From Margaritifera margaritifera (Eukaryota; Mollusca; Bivalvia; Unionida; Margaritiferidae): a stretch of DNA of 64,000 nt. The notes under the pieces are model-generated. The model saw nothing but the letters and a program-made list of their open reading frames with translations, had not been told where the DNA came from and ran no database searches. Positions 49,708 to 61,964 of this stretch are shown here, piece by piece. Location of the stretch: positions 2,195,001-2,259,000 of the forward strand of contig JAQPZY010001561.1 of the NCBI GenBank assembly GCA_029931535.1, in the 5' to 3' direction. Positions within the stretch are counted from its first letter, which is position 1. Each line of letters opens with the position of its first letter. Made by a program: the position numbers and the translations under genes.

Positions 49708-50303
49708 CTTAACGAAAATTGATTGAGAAATACTGACGACGAAAATTGATTGAGAAATACTGACGACGAAAATTGATTGAGAAATACTGACGACGAAAAT
49801 TGATTGAGAAATACTGACGACAAAAATTGATTGAGAAATACTGACGACGAAAATTGATTGAGAGATACTGACGACGAAAATTGATTGAGAAATACTGACG
49901 ACGAAATTTGATTGAGAAATACTGACGACGAAAATTGATTGAGAAATACTGACGACGAAAATTGATTGAGAAATACTGACGACAAAAATTGATTGAGAAA
50001 TACTGACGACGAAAATTGATTGAGAGATACTGACGACGAAAATTGATTGAGAAATACTGACGACGAAAATTGATTGAGAAATACTGACGACGAAAATTGA
50101 TTGAGAAATACTGACGACGAAAATTGATTGAGAAATACTGACGACGAAAATTGATTGAGAAATACTGACGACGAAAATTGATTGAGAAATACTGACGACG
50201 AAAATTGATTGAGAGATACTGACGACGAAAATTGATTGAGAGATACTGACGACGAAAATTGATTGAGAGGTACTGACGACGAAAATTGATTGAGAGATAC
50301 TAA
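49708..50303. repeat. 27-bp tandem repeat, about 22 copies
   Basis: The unit is gacgacgaaaattgattgag aaatact. Copies are nearly identical apart from GAGA/GAAA and CGAAA/CAAAA changes. The period is a multiple of three, which creates a minus-strand 9-residue repeat frame (VFLNQFSSS) that I regard as a by-product. Confidence 0.97.
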
Positions 50304-50325
50304 AGTTTTAACAGTATGAATTGAC

Positions 50326-50415
50326 GAATTGCGATATAACCACGAATAACACGAATAACGCCAGATGCGATATAACCACGAATAACACGAATAACGCCAG
50401 ATGCGATATAACCAC
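50326..50415. repeat. ~36-bp tandem repeat, 2.5 copies
   Basis: The unit is tgcgatataaccacgaataa cacgaataacgccaga, directly after the 27-bp array. Confidence 0.92.
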
Positions 50416-51948
50416 GCTTACTCATGAGAATAACACTGTATAGAACTGAAGAAGTTTTACTTTTGAAATTTAAATCAATTTATTGTGGATATACCTTTGC
50501 TTAGATAGTGCAAATTTAATGAAATTTGGATTTTAAAAAAAAACAAAGTTATTAAACACTGAATACACATTCTTTAATGGAAACTGTCCAAGTGTCTAAC
50601 CTTTAGAGCCGTAAACGACAGCTTAGTAACACAAGCGTTGCACAACAGGTATCATCACGTAACGATCATATCCGAAAAAAGACTGGCCAGCCGCCCATTG
50701 GAATTTCGAATAAACAACGACTGAGTGACATATAGTTGACAGGTGGAGGCGGGGGATACGGCGATTAAGTAAGCACAATTCTAAATTTCACAATAGTGAT
50801 ACCGTAAATTATAAAACCGCTGAGAACTGACATTTGCAATTTCTTGGTATAAAATAGCTCTAGTTGAGTCTGTTATGCTCTGATTCCAGTTCTGTACTAA
50901 ATTATTGGTAAGGCGTTGCTTTAAGACACCGACAAATGTAATCTATGACCAGTAGAACTAACAATACAAAAATACCCCCTCCCCCGAACAAACCAAGATA
51001 TATTCGGTGTAACAAAGGTTAGTTATTTGTGCACATTCTAAGAACGTGCATTTGTTGAATGGCGAGAAATATACAGTGTCAAGCGATGCCCGTCATTCAA
51101 CAACCTCATGAGGTCACCGGAGGTCAGTCGACTGTACTGGTTATATCTAAGCTTTGCATATTTCATTATTACTGTTATTATTATTATCTTTATCAATATT
51201 TGGTTAGAGTTTTTAACATTCAAACAGAAGCACATAACAGTAGATATACGGCACTGCTATAACTTGGCGGAAAATGAACAGAGGTGAAGCCGAAGAGGCC
51301 GATGACTTTGCTTAGGATTCTTATCATCTGTATCAAGAGTCAATCTCCTAACCTCTGCTATCCATTCTGATTAATACATCTTAGTGTACCTATGGTAACA
51401 CCAGAAGAAAAAAAAACAACTATCTCAATGTATATTGGAAAGCACTGGGGAATATTTCACGTACTGTGCCTACATCGCGGGATGGGCCATTGCTTCAGGT
51501 ACGGCAACTGAACTTTTGTCTATATGAGAACGTTCAGATAACTTAAAAATATAGTGTTTAATGTCAGTTGTTAAATCACTTTAACTGACCTTTTCCTGTA
51601 CACGAACGTTTGGAAGTTTATTTGTTTTTTTAATGCTGATTACAAATCGGCACCGGATCTCGACTATTATTATTTAAGTTAAAAAAGGAAATATTACCAG
51701 GGTACGCTATGACCGTCACTACTTGTAGAAATAAAAATGCAGAAAGGCTATTTTCCATTGCTCCTAACAATTCTAGCTTCCATATATATAAAACGAATCA
51801 ATGTTATGCATGTACATTCTGTTTTAATGGTTCGAAAATGTTTTGGCTATTATGGTGGTAGTAGTAGTAGATTAAAAGAGTCACGAAAAACCACCATTAG
51901 ATACTGAAATAAATTATCTGGTCCAGGAATATGCAGAATCAGTGGTTT
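50416..51948. other. Non-coding sequence with a repeat remnant
   Basis: It includes a short remnant with ctatgaccagtagaactaac at 50,943-50,965, matching the right end of the composite repeat family. Otherwise nothing recognised. Confidence 0.5.
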
Positions 51949-51949
51949 T

Positions 51950-52762
51950 ATACATAATTGTAAAATATAGACACTGAAAAGGCAAAAGGGTACAGTGGTT
52001 TGAGACGTAGTTGAAAATATAGACACTGAAATTTGCAAAGAGTACAGTGGTTTTAGACGTAGTTGTAAATATAGACATTACAATTTGCAATGGGTACAGT
52101 GGTTTTAGACGTAGTTGTAAATATATACATTGAAATTTTCAAAGGGTACAGTGGTTTTAGACGTAGTTGTAAATATAGACATTGAAAGTTCCAAAGGGTA
52201 CAGTGGTTTTAGACGTAGTTGTAAAATAAAGACATTGAAATTTGCAATTGGTACAGTGGTTTCAGACGTAGTTGTAAATATGGACATTGAACTTTGCAAT
52301 GGGTACAGTGGTTTTAGACGTAGTTGTAAAATAAAGACATTGAACTTTGCAATGGGTACTGTGGTTTTAGACGTAGTTGTAAATATAGACATTGAAATCT
52401 GCAAAGGGTACAGTGGTTTTAAACGTAGTTGTAAATATAGATATTGAAATTTGCAATGGGTACATTGGTTTCAGACGTAGTTGAAAATATAGATATTGAA
52501 ATTTGCAAAGGGTACAGTGGTTTTAGACGTAGTTGTAAATATAGACATTGAAATCTGCAAGGGGTACAGTGGTTTTAGACGTAGTTATAAATATAGACGT
52601 TGACATTTGCAAAGGGTACAGTGGTTTTAGACGTAGTTGTAAATATAGACATTGCAAAGGGTACAGTGGTTTTAGACGTAGTTGTAAATATAGACATTGC
52701 AAAGGGTACAGTGGTTTTAGACGTAGTTGTAAATATAGACATTGCAAAGGGTACAGTGGTTA
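51950..52762. repeat. 52-bp tandem repeat shortening to 45 bp, about 16 copies
   Basis: The unit is gggtacagtggttttagacg tagttgtaaatatagacatt gaaatttgcaaa. In the last three copies (52,640-52,755) 'gaaatttgcaaa' is replaced by 'gcaaa', giving a 45-bp unit, and these copies look identical to each other. Confidence 0.95.
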
Positions 52763-53033
52763 CTCTAAATCATAGTCTACAGAAAGGCTAGTGTACGCTA
52801 AAAGCATGTCAATATAGCGCATCGCATTCAGTCACCGAGTTCTTGTCATGTGGATTTTTGTTAGGTGTGCATATATGGTACATACCATCACACTAACTGT
52901 TTATCTCATGAAAGGTAAGTCTGATGGAACTGAGGCAATTGGTAGAATCCATTACAAGTACCTACTGCAAGATGGAAATGACTGTGCCTATGAGTAATGT
53001 AAGTCATGTGTGCTGCCTGGAAAATCCACATAT

Positions 53034-53402
53034 ATTCTCATACACAGATGCCCTCATACACATATATCCTCATACACAACAGATATCCTCATACAGAGAT
53101 ATCATCATACACAGATGTCCTCATACAGTTATTCTCATACACAGATATACTCATACACAACAGATATCCTCATACAGAGATATCATCATACACAGATGTC
53201 CTCATACAGTTATACTCTATTACACATATATCCTCATACATAACAGATATACTCATATACAGATATCATCAAACACAGATGTCCTCATGCTCAGATATCC
53301 TCTTACACAGATATCCTGATACACAACATATATCCTCATACACATATATCATCATACACAGATGTCCTCATACACAGATATCCTGATACACAGATGCCCT
53401 GA
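53034..53402. repeat. ~15-bp tandem repeat (cagatatcctcatacA type)
   Basis: The unit 'cctcatacacagata' and variants recur about 24 times; a block of about 60 bp (catacacaacagatatcctc onward) is itself repeated. Confidence 0.93.
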
Positions 53403-56127
53403 TGCTTATGGTCTGTAAAAGGGGTATTTTATTTTATTTATATTGTTAATCAAGGAGACAAGCATCCCCTTCAGTTACTTGTACAAACCAAGGTCACATT
53501 CTATCAGTAGAAACGTCATGTAAATTACTACAAAACATCTGGAAATAGTAATTTTGTTTTCATCGTGTAATTACACTGTCTCGTGAATATTTAAATTATA
53601 CATGTTTCTTCTCAAATGCAAACTGTTATTCTTTCTTTCAAATTAAATAACAGAAAGTCATTCAAAGAGTGAAAAAGACGTAGAGCGTGAAAATGATTAC
53701 TGTATCTTAGAAAAAAACATAACATGCGCAGACTCGGAGCAGCACGTGCCGCCAATTTAAGAAAACACAATTTTCACCTGGTGTTGTATGAATCCAATAA
53801 CCGAGCTATGGGTCTGAGTGTGTGAACCGTAGGCTCGAGCACCTCCCCATGAGTAGGTGTGTATTTTTCCCATTTATGTATGAAGAAATCATGTTTAAGA
53901 TCAATAAGAACAATCACGACGACAACAATCATTGGTTCTCAAGGAAATGCGTAGCTTCAAGTAGCAACGTCAGCAAAACTGATAAAAAGCATAAGCTTTC
54001 CAAAAAGCCTGCTTACCCGTAGTACATAACTCGGGGTGCCATACTATTTTCGGCTGGGTAACACGTTAACGGGCTGCAAACTGACAATTGTCTTTGGATA
54101 CATCTTTGTCTGAATGCATCCCTGAAGTAAACGAGATTACATGCATTATGCTGATTGGTAGCAAGCATTTTGTGGGATATCGTATACTTGATAAATAGTA
54201 TAAACTCGGCCTTTGGCTGTTGAACAGTACACAGCTTTGCCGAGTCTGAGTCAGTGAGTCTGTAATGCAGCCGCTAATCAGAGTTCGTATTTTGGATCCA
54301 CGTCCGCATATTTGAACCAGCCTTGAATTAAATGCATCTTAATCATTGAAGCGCCTCTTTTAAAAAATTGAAGACGATGATTAATCGTCTTTAAAGCCCT
54401 GTTCATCAACTCTTCATTCAAGAAACATAAACAGTCAATCAAAAGTGAACTGGAAATAGACTCGAACAATAACTTACGACCACCATGGGGAGGCGAAAAG
54501 ACGCCTTTTTGGTGCAAAAGTTTACTCAGCTATTGTATATGGAGCAAGTACTTGCTTATGAAGCTTTGATGATAGTCATATAAAAGCGACAACTTTAAAC
54601 AGTTAAGTCTATTCTTGACCTTTGAGGTGTCTTAGTAATATATGTGCAAGCGTATAACAACAATATAAGCTTCTTTGTGGTTGTTTAAATAGAGATTTTA
54701 TTTCAGTAATGCGCTCTCCGAATGGTCTCGCCATCCGTATTGTAAAGACGGGCGATATGCACTACTTTCGAGCCTGTTCGTTCCTTCTCTAACCATTTCG
54801 GTTTGCCGCACTTGATCCAAAACCAAAGAAAACCATGAACAATGTGAATGAATATTGTGAATGCACAATACTTGAAAGATACCCCAATAGTTCGCTTGAC
54901 CGACGTGACCCTGATATTCAACAGGTCAATTTGCTGGTTCAGTAGGCCTTAATAGAGTACAAACCACGAATATTGCACCAAGTGAACTGAAAGATGGAAT
55001 TTAAACTCAACAAAAAAGCTATATCAAAGTCAAGAAGGCAACGTTCAGAATGTCATGGGAGATGCTTTCTCTTTACGTCTATTACAGGGGCGGATCCAGA
55101 ACTTTTTCTAGGGACAGGAATCGACTTCAATAAAGCGTGGTTACATTTCCTTAAGTGGCCAATTTTCTGTTTTTCGCTGAAAATTGTCTATTTTAACTAG
55201 AAAACAGGGTTCGACATCAGCCCTGAACCCCAACAACGTGGTATGCGATGTTTATTATTCTTGTGGTTTTTGAATTAGTACACACCAAATAAAACTCTCT
55301 ATACAAGCGATTTCAAATCAAAGGGTAAATGTTAATCAATTAATCCAATTGTCGTCTAAAAATTACCCGACAACTGATTAGTACTGGTAGCAACGGGGTG
55401 CAAAGGAGAGAGAGAGAGATACGTTAAGTACTTGTATAGTTTCAAGATATATGTTTTGTTTGTACATGTATATCAATATTAGTAGTCCATCCATTTGTAT
55501 AAACATACAGAGTAAACAACTTATCAATATCAGTGCCAAAATTATCAAAACGTTTTCTTATCTATATTATACTGTATTTTGACTATTTAGTCACTGACTG
55601 GCCATAGTGTAATGTATTTTGACTATTTAGTCACCGACTGTCTATAAGAAATAAATTAACTGGCCTTTGGCTAAATGTTAAGTAGTCTAGGTGTAATCTG
55701 GGAAAGATCCATTAGTTCACTAATATGATACTAACAGTCAAAATATCATTTCGACCCACTAAAGTTGAATATTTAACTCTACATAGGCTATAACAATAGA
55801 ACGTTTGATACTGCAAATGAACTCCATAAACGCCAAGATACATCTGTATCCCCAGCTTACTTAGAATTGGATTTCAAAACAGACCTTTTAACTTCTCATA
55901 AATAAATCTGTCTAAATGTATGTGCAGAAATATGTACAGAAAAACACGTCACGGTATTGAATCTGTGTTGTATTTGTAACCTTCTTGAATTGAAGCGTAA
56001 ATATCGCTTGTTCAAGATCACAAGAATCAGTCCACTGCCAGGCAGTACAAGTTTTGTTCTACTGTAAAACATGGCATGCTATATGTTGTTTGACAAGCCA
56101 CAACTTTATTCATTTTACAACACAGCT
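53403..56127. other. Non-coding sequence without recognised gene
   Basis: It holds a two-copy ~50-bp repeat near 55,570-55,640 (tgtattttgactatttagtc) and an isolated 'ggggcggatccagaac' at about 55,087, which resembles one end of a hAT MITE without a visible partner end. Confidence 0.45.
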
Positions 56128-56330
56128 TCCGCAGTTTCAGTGGCTCAGTGGTTAGCGTGCTGAACTCGAGACCGACAGGTTGTGGGCTCGAATCCTACCA
56201 CATGATAAGCCCGGGCTGGCTAGTATGTCCTTGGGCAAGGCACTTTGCTCCAGTTGCCCTGGCACTAAATAATCTATTGCTGTACTATAAACATCAAACC
56301 AAACAACATAGTTGCCACTACCAGACGTGA
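56128..56330 (+). mobile_element. tRNA-derived SINE
   Basis: A box 'tggctcagtggttagcgtg' and B box 'gggctcgaatcc' are close to pol III consensus. The body has tgtccttgggcaaggcactt tgctcc and 'ttgccctggcactaaataa', and the tail 'atcaaaccaaacaaca'. Close relative of the SINE at 58.4 kb. Confidence 0.88.
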
Positions 56331-56387
56331 CCACGTGGCACAGCGAGCGACGGAGAGCGAAGTGGTGGTGGTGGTTGTGCCGTTGCC

Positions 56388-56620
56388 GGTATGTGTACAT
56401 CAAATAAGCTTTATGTATCTAGGCCAGTGTAATAGCTTTGTACATCAAATACATTTCATGTATCTAGGCCAGTGTAATAGCTTTGTACATCAAATACATT
56501 TCATGTATCTAGGCCAGTGTAATAGCTTTGTACATCAAATACATTTCATGTATATAGGCCAGTGTAATAGCTTTGTACATCAAATACATTTCATGTATCT
56601 AGGCCAGTGTAATAGCTGTG
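56388..56620. repeat. 45-bp tandem repeat, about 5 copies
   Basis: The unit is tagctttgtacatcaaatac atttcatgtatctaggccag tgtaa. It begins about 55 bp after the SINE. Period divisible by three gives an open plus-strand frame that I do not call a gene. Confidence 0.93.
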
Positions 56621-56836
56621 CAAGGTTACAGCTTGTCACACTCATTTACGGTCAAAACTAAAACGCAATTGCAGGCACTTTTTACGACAAAATTACTGCA
56701 TTGGAAAGAGCACATGACTACGAATTATTTTTGACCTCAAATGCTCGTCTTGAAAATAGCGCTTGTTTAATACCGTATTATGGACATGCGAACACAACAG
56801 CAGTGAGATGCTTGAGACATAATATAAAGGTGGTTT

Positions 56837-57002
56837 GAAACACTGAAATGATGCGAGTAGGTCAAAGAAAAACGATCAATATGTCCCTTTTGAAATACTG
56901 AAATGATGCGAGTAGGTCAAAGAAAAACGATCAATATGTCCCTTTTGAAACACTGAAATGATGCGAGTAGGTCAAAGAAAAACGATCAATATGTCCCTTT
57001 CA
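56837..57002. repeat. ~63-bp tandem repeat, about 2.7 copies
   Basis: The unit contains cactgaaatgatgcgagtag gtcaaagaaaaacgatcaat atgtcccttttgaaa. Copies are identical over most of their length. Confidence 0.9.
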
Positions 57003-57726
57003 TCCATCGGCTATGACAATGGGAACGTTTTATCGAAGGTCATGATTGTCAATAGAAACACGGACATAACGGATTTTCTATATCTTCTTGTCGTTGACAT
57101 AACGAACATGTTTATACCCATCCTTGTCACTTTTGCTAGTGTGCAAATTAATACAATGAAATGTGGTAAAACTTTACAGGGCATCTATCCATAAGTCGAG
57201 GCTCAGTTCTACAATTCCATATCATGCTACTAAGCAAAACACTAAAAGTTTCAAATTTTAAATTTTAAATAATATAATTTTTATCTGAAAGTTCCTTAAT
57301 TTTCCTTCCGCCGTCAAGACGCGTGGACATGACCAAGAAATTAGACAGGTCTATCTAACTTTAATTTTTTTATAGATTTTGCAGTGGTGAGATAAATTTT
57401 GGAGCCGTTTAAAAATTGTGGTAGATACAAATATGTAAAAATTCCTTACAGGCGAAAAGTTGCGAAATGACCACTAAGATTCGGGTACTACATATGGATA
57501 TGCCCCCCCACCACACCCCCCGCCAGAAATAAGGGGAACAATTGACCACGAGCAGAATGCAACGTTTCTTATCTGTTGAGAGATCATATAATATTTTTTT
57601 AATGGGTTTTAACAGTACTTTTAACACATTTTTGACTATATCATGCCGAGGAAATGGGAACTAAATGCCGTTCCCAAGGACAAACGGAGGAAGCCGACCC
57701 GGACTGGTGAGAAATAGATGAACAAT

Positions 57727-57860
57727 AATGGAAACTCGTGTAAAGTATTAGCAGTCCAGCATGGAAACTCGTGTAAAGTATTAGCAGTCCAGCATAGAAA
57801 CTCGTGTAAAGTATTAGCAGTCCAGCATGGAAACTCGTGTAAAGTATTAGCAGTCCAGCT
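57727..57860. repeat. ~33-bp tandem repeat, 4 copies
   Basis: The unit is tggaaactcgtgtaaagtat tagcagtccagca. Confidence 0.93.
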
Positions 57861-58415
57861 GTAAAATCAGTTTATCTAATTAATACAGAGATATAAAATC
57901 GCCATCGATATAATGCGCGCCAAGAACGGCCGGACGTGTGTGGCGTTGAGGGTAGGGGTGGGGTGGGGAGGGGAGGGGGTGGAATAAACGTGATTCATGA
58001 TATCTTCAAAACAGACTTCCAAGTCCTACATAAATAGATTTGTTCTCTGCATAGTCACATATTTTTCTCAGACTATTTCAAATATGTTAACAGAGTGTGA
58101 AAGGTTTTGAAATAATTTCTAATCAGGAATTACTCGTTTTTTGAGAAAATATCGATTAATTTACTTTTCCTTCCAACATACTAAGTGGAATGAAATAAAT
58201 GCCGACAAAGAAATGCAGGAGGGGTACTTCCTGCCACAAATATGTATTGGACAAATAGTGCCACAACTGTTCGTCCGTATGGATGTCAGTACTGTTTCAT
58301 GTTTTCGTCATTGTGGCATGGTATTCGTGTTTTCTCTAGCTTTGCATTTACAAAATTTGTTTCTATTTTATTATACTTATCCTTAAGAAACCAAGCACAG
58401 CGACATATCATAAAT

Positions 58416-58605
58416 TGGAGCCCGTGGTGGCTCAGTGGTTAGCGTGCCGGATTCACGACCGAAAGGGTGCGGGCTCAAATCCTACCATCGGACCAACCTG
58501 GGTCAGCAACAGTGGTGTGTCCTTGGGCAAGGTACTTTACTACAATTGCCTTGGCACTAAATAACCTACTTGTGTTGCTGTGCCGTAAGGTACCAAACCA
58601 AACAG
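58416..58605 (+). mobile_element. tRNA-derived SINE
   Basis: A box 'tggctcagtggttagcgtg' and B-like box 'gggctcaaatcc', then gtgtccttgggcaaggtact ttac, 'ttgccttggcactaaataacc' and tail 'accaaaccaaacag'. It shares body and tail with the SINE at 56.1 kb. Confidence 0.88.
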
Positions 58606-58734
58606 ATCATTTCAAATGAAGTAACATTTCAAATATGATTACTGTGATCACACGATAGTGAGTAAAAATACATTCGCCAAGACACATTACTCCCGCTTGT
58701 AAGTGCTTGCGCGTTCAGCAAACAAAAGTTTCTG

Positions 58735-58965
58735 TTGTGTGTATGTTGTGTGGGTTTAACGCCATTTTCAGCACATGATAGGCTATACATGGCGGCCAGT
58801 ATATTTGGTGGAGGAAGAACCACCTACCCACAGGAAGCTACTGGCAAGCTTTCTCACATACCCACGTTGTCCGAGCCGAGACTCGAACCCACGCGGACAG
58901 AGGTGAGATGTCAGTGATCTGTAAAGGCGAGCGCCTTAGATCACTCGGCCACCCGGGGACCCAAC
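58735..58965 (-). mobile_element. tRNA-derived SINE, reverse orientation, long-variable-arm tRNA head
   Basis: On the minus strand the head reads ggtggccgagtgatctaagg cgctcgcc and later gggttcgagtctcggc. A 'GGCCGAGTGG.yTAAGGCG' start with a long spacer to the B box is the pattern of class II tRNAs (Leu/Ser). The tail reads tggcgttaaacccacacaac. It is a different family from the forward-strand SINEs. Confidence 0.82.
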
Positions 58966-59600
58966 ATAATTTGCAAACAGGGAGTCATCACTTAATTTTG
59001 TCGACAAAACAAAGCGTCTGCTCGTTTTACGTTTTACATGCACATATAAACCATATCCTTGTCATAGAGACAAAGTGTGTGTATTTTTAAATATATGTAG
59101 CATGTTCATATGGAATAATATGAAAAAGATGAAAATATTATTTAGTACGTTAATAATTGTTTTTTTAATTTTGTCCTTTATACGGTATCTCAAAACATTT
59201 TGTAAGTGGATGTGCATTGACCTACTATGTATATTCTAGCTCGAATTCCTAAATATGAAAGTTTCAACACAGCCATAACAAATCTTTGAATAAATGTTTT
59301 AATATAATTCCTTTTTTTATTAGATATTATGTCAAGCACAGAACGTAACAAGCAGGCATAAGAATGACTCGCAAACGATCATAATTATCTAAACCAACTC
59401 AACAATTAAAAATTAAAAAAAAAACTATTTCAATGTATAAAATAAATTTGGACAAGTTATGAAATTTTTAAAAGTCTTTTTAAAAGTATGAAATTGCCAC
59501 ACAACACCGACTGAAAATGCCTATCCCTGCGTCATATATTGTCCACGCTTCTTACGGTTTATTAAAGGTTTGGCCATAGAAGATTAAACATTTAACCAAT

Positions 59601-59856
59601 TAGGGGTGAAACTATTCATCGATATATCGATGCATCGATACTTTTGCCATATCGATACACGTATCGATAGAAGAGGTGAAGAATCGATACAAAACGATAT
59701 ATACCCTATATGTTACTTTAATCTTCAGCAGTCATGAATAATTATTAGTCGTTTGCCTTCTTATTCTTTAAACTGAGAATCGATAATGTATCGTATCGTA
59801 GGCTGTGTATCGTGAATCGTATCGATACGCGGCACAGGTGTATCGTTTCACCCCTA
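59601..59856. mobile_element. hAT-type MITE with perfect TIRs and target duplication
   Basis: The ends taggggtgaaac and gtttcaccccta are perfect 12-bp inverted repeats. Both sides are flanked by taaccaat (59,593-59,600 and 59,857-59,864), an exact 8-bp target-site duplication, as expected for hAT insertion. The 256-bp interior has no transposase and is rich in atcgat/atcgtatcgat motifs near both ends, partly inverted relative to each other. Confidence 0.93.
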
Positions 59857-60163
59857 TAACCAATCCAATTGCACGTTAAAGTACCTGTTACACTGACAGT
59901 TGATCTTAAAACATATATCCAGTCATTATTTCATAACTGGGAGGTTATTTAATAAACGCACATGCTATATTTTCAATAGATTTCACGGCGACTTCTATGT
60001 TTCCAGATCTGATTATATTTTCACGCAACATTACTGACTTCCGGGTTGATGAAAAACATGGCTACCAAGAATTAGAACGATAGTATTAAATCCTTTCGTA
60101 AGGCGTGTATTAATTTCAGACACATTCTAGACATATCTCGCCATAGTGTGTCAGCAAAGCACA

Positions 60164-60356
60164 GGCAGCCTCGGTAGCTCGGTTGGCAGAGCATCGGACT
60201 CGTAATCCAAGGGTCGCGGGATCGATACCCGCCCAGGACAGCCCAGGTCGGCTGCCTCGGTGTATCCTTGGGTAAGGCATTTAGCTCCCATTTCATCGAC
60301 ATGATATTATCCAATAATGTGTCAAAATGCCGTTAAACCCAGAAAACAAAAAAAAA
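60164..60356 (+). mobile_element. tRNA-derived SINE with target-site duplication
   Basis: A box 'tagctcggttggcagagca' and B box 'gggatcgataccc' flank a Thr-like anticodon region (actcgtaat). The body has tgtatccttgggtaaggcat tta and the tail 'gccgttaaacccagaaaac' plus poly-A. Flanks tcagcaaagcaca (60,151-60,163) and tcagtaaaacaca (60,357-60,369) match at 11 of 13 bases, as expected for LINE-mediated insertion. Confidence 0.9.
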
Positions 60357-60468
60357 TCAGTAAAACACATACTTAAAAACTGTGATGCGAATCAACAGTT
60401 GTCGTGTGCCTTTGGTGCAGTTGAGCTCAAGTGCTCTTGTGCATTTCCTGAATTGTACACTGCTGAAA

Positions 60469-60470
<2 letters not shown>

Positions 60471-60534
<64 letters not shown>
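60471..60534. repeat. (CT)n microsatellite
   Basis: About 31 uninterrupted CT units. Confidence 0.97.
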
Positions 60535-60538
<4 letters not shown>

Positions 60539-61960
60539 TATTATGTGTATATTTTAGAGTCTTATTTAATTTGCATTTTATATAAATATATCTAAGGGCC
60601 TGCATATGTTTATTCTCGCTGCATATTGTTTTTTTTTTGTTTTGTTCTTTTTTTTTAATTCATGAAAAACGTAAGTAAACAAACGAGGTTTAATGTGGTC
60701 CGAGACCTTTTCAACGATTTGGGATTGGTCCTTTGATTGACTATGTGCGGTGAATAGTTTTTCTTTCGTCTGGCATGCGCTCGCTATACACCTTCGCTCC
60801 GAGCCATCAATAACAAATGGTAATGTCGGAACAACGCTTTATTTCTCGACCTGTCAAATGATGTGATAAACACCCCCAATGTCATACATGAATCTTATGT
60901 GTCGTACCTGGAGGATATACGCTACACATGCAGAAACTTAACGCCCTCGCCCATCCAACCATATGTCACCTTGATCTATACAAATTATCATACAACTAAA
61001 TCCATAGTTACGAGAGACAAGCGACATAGTATTTAGTTCAGTATGCAACACAGTTAAGCAAGTGAAGATTGTTGAACGTTACGCATGGGTTACAGAAATA
61101 ATGTCAACATCTGCAAACTTTTAGAAGGATTGTAGCAAACCTCCTTTAAGATTAGGTATGGCTTGAAGCAAGTAAATATATGTACCTAAATGTGTATTAC
61201 TTTTTCTCAAGTAACCTTGAATCGATTATAAAGATTTGTCTTGCATATAAACGTAGATAGATGTCTCTGATATAAAACCGGAGCTTAAATGTAACCAGAT
61301 TACGACGTCTCTAAATATAGTTGCTGGGGGGAGGGGGGGGGGGGGGGCAAAATGACTCTAGTCATTAAACCTCGTTCCGAGAAAGAACAGGATCGTCACG
61401 TGTCACTCCGTTTATGACATGTGCAAACACCGAAGTAAAAAAGAATAAAAACGCTTCCAAAGTGTGTGGTAATTATCACCGAAAGCTTGGGAGCATACGG
61501 GTTTTGGTGACTGTTATCATACACAAGTTAAACAGACAATGACAGCTAACGCGCAGAACTGTACAAAATAGAACGCTGATCCTTTAATTTTTTTAAATAC
61601 GAATGTATGACAGTTAATTGGTCCACTTCCAGCTAAAAAATCTAGAATAAGGAGTGAAGAGAACTAGGTCATATATCCAATCAAGGTTGTAGAAAATTCA
61701 AGGTTCTATTTGTTTTAAAATTTATCTCTGTTTATCAATGGATATTGAAGTTATTCCGATTTCCAGTCATCCCCTCGCAGCTTTTATTTGCGAGATTCAA
61801 ACAAAGTATAGACAAATTCCATGCAAGGCCCCTTGCTGCAAACTTTACAACGGTTAATAAATGTTAACCCGAGAACTTTAAAAACAGTTGTGTGTTGTCC
61901 ATTACGTGTATTTATGTGCTTGTCTTTACTCCTTGATGTTGCTGGAGGTGCAATACCAAA
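60535..61960. other. Non-coding sequence without recognised gene
   Basis: A G-run lies at about 61,326-61,349. I could not recognise an endonuclease or other LINE 5' part here. Confidence 0.5.
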
Positions 61961-61964
61961 CTTC

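Noticed and set aside
49695..49985. 96-codon minus-strand frame with VFLNQFSSS repeats
   Set aside because: It is produced by the 27-bp array.
52105..53386. Several 75-131-codon frames on both strands
   Set aside because: They are frames through the 52/45-bp and ~15-bp arrays.
55085..55105. hAT MITE starting ggggcggatccagaac
   Set aside because: Only one end is visible; no inverted partner end or target duplication was found nearby.
58880..58965. Possible tRNA-Leu or tRNA-Ser gene on the minus strand
   Set aside because: The class II-like head is followed by a SINE body and tail, and the arm pairing is imperfect.
60164..60240. Possible genuine tRNA gene
   Set aside because: A and B boxes are good, but the acceptor stem does not pair, and the sequence continues into a SINE body with poly-A and flank duplication.
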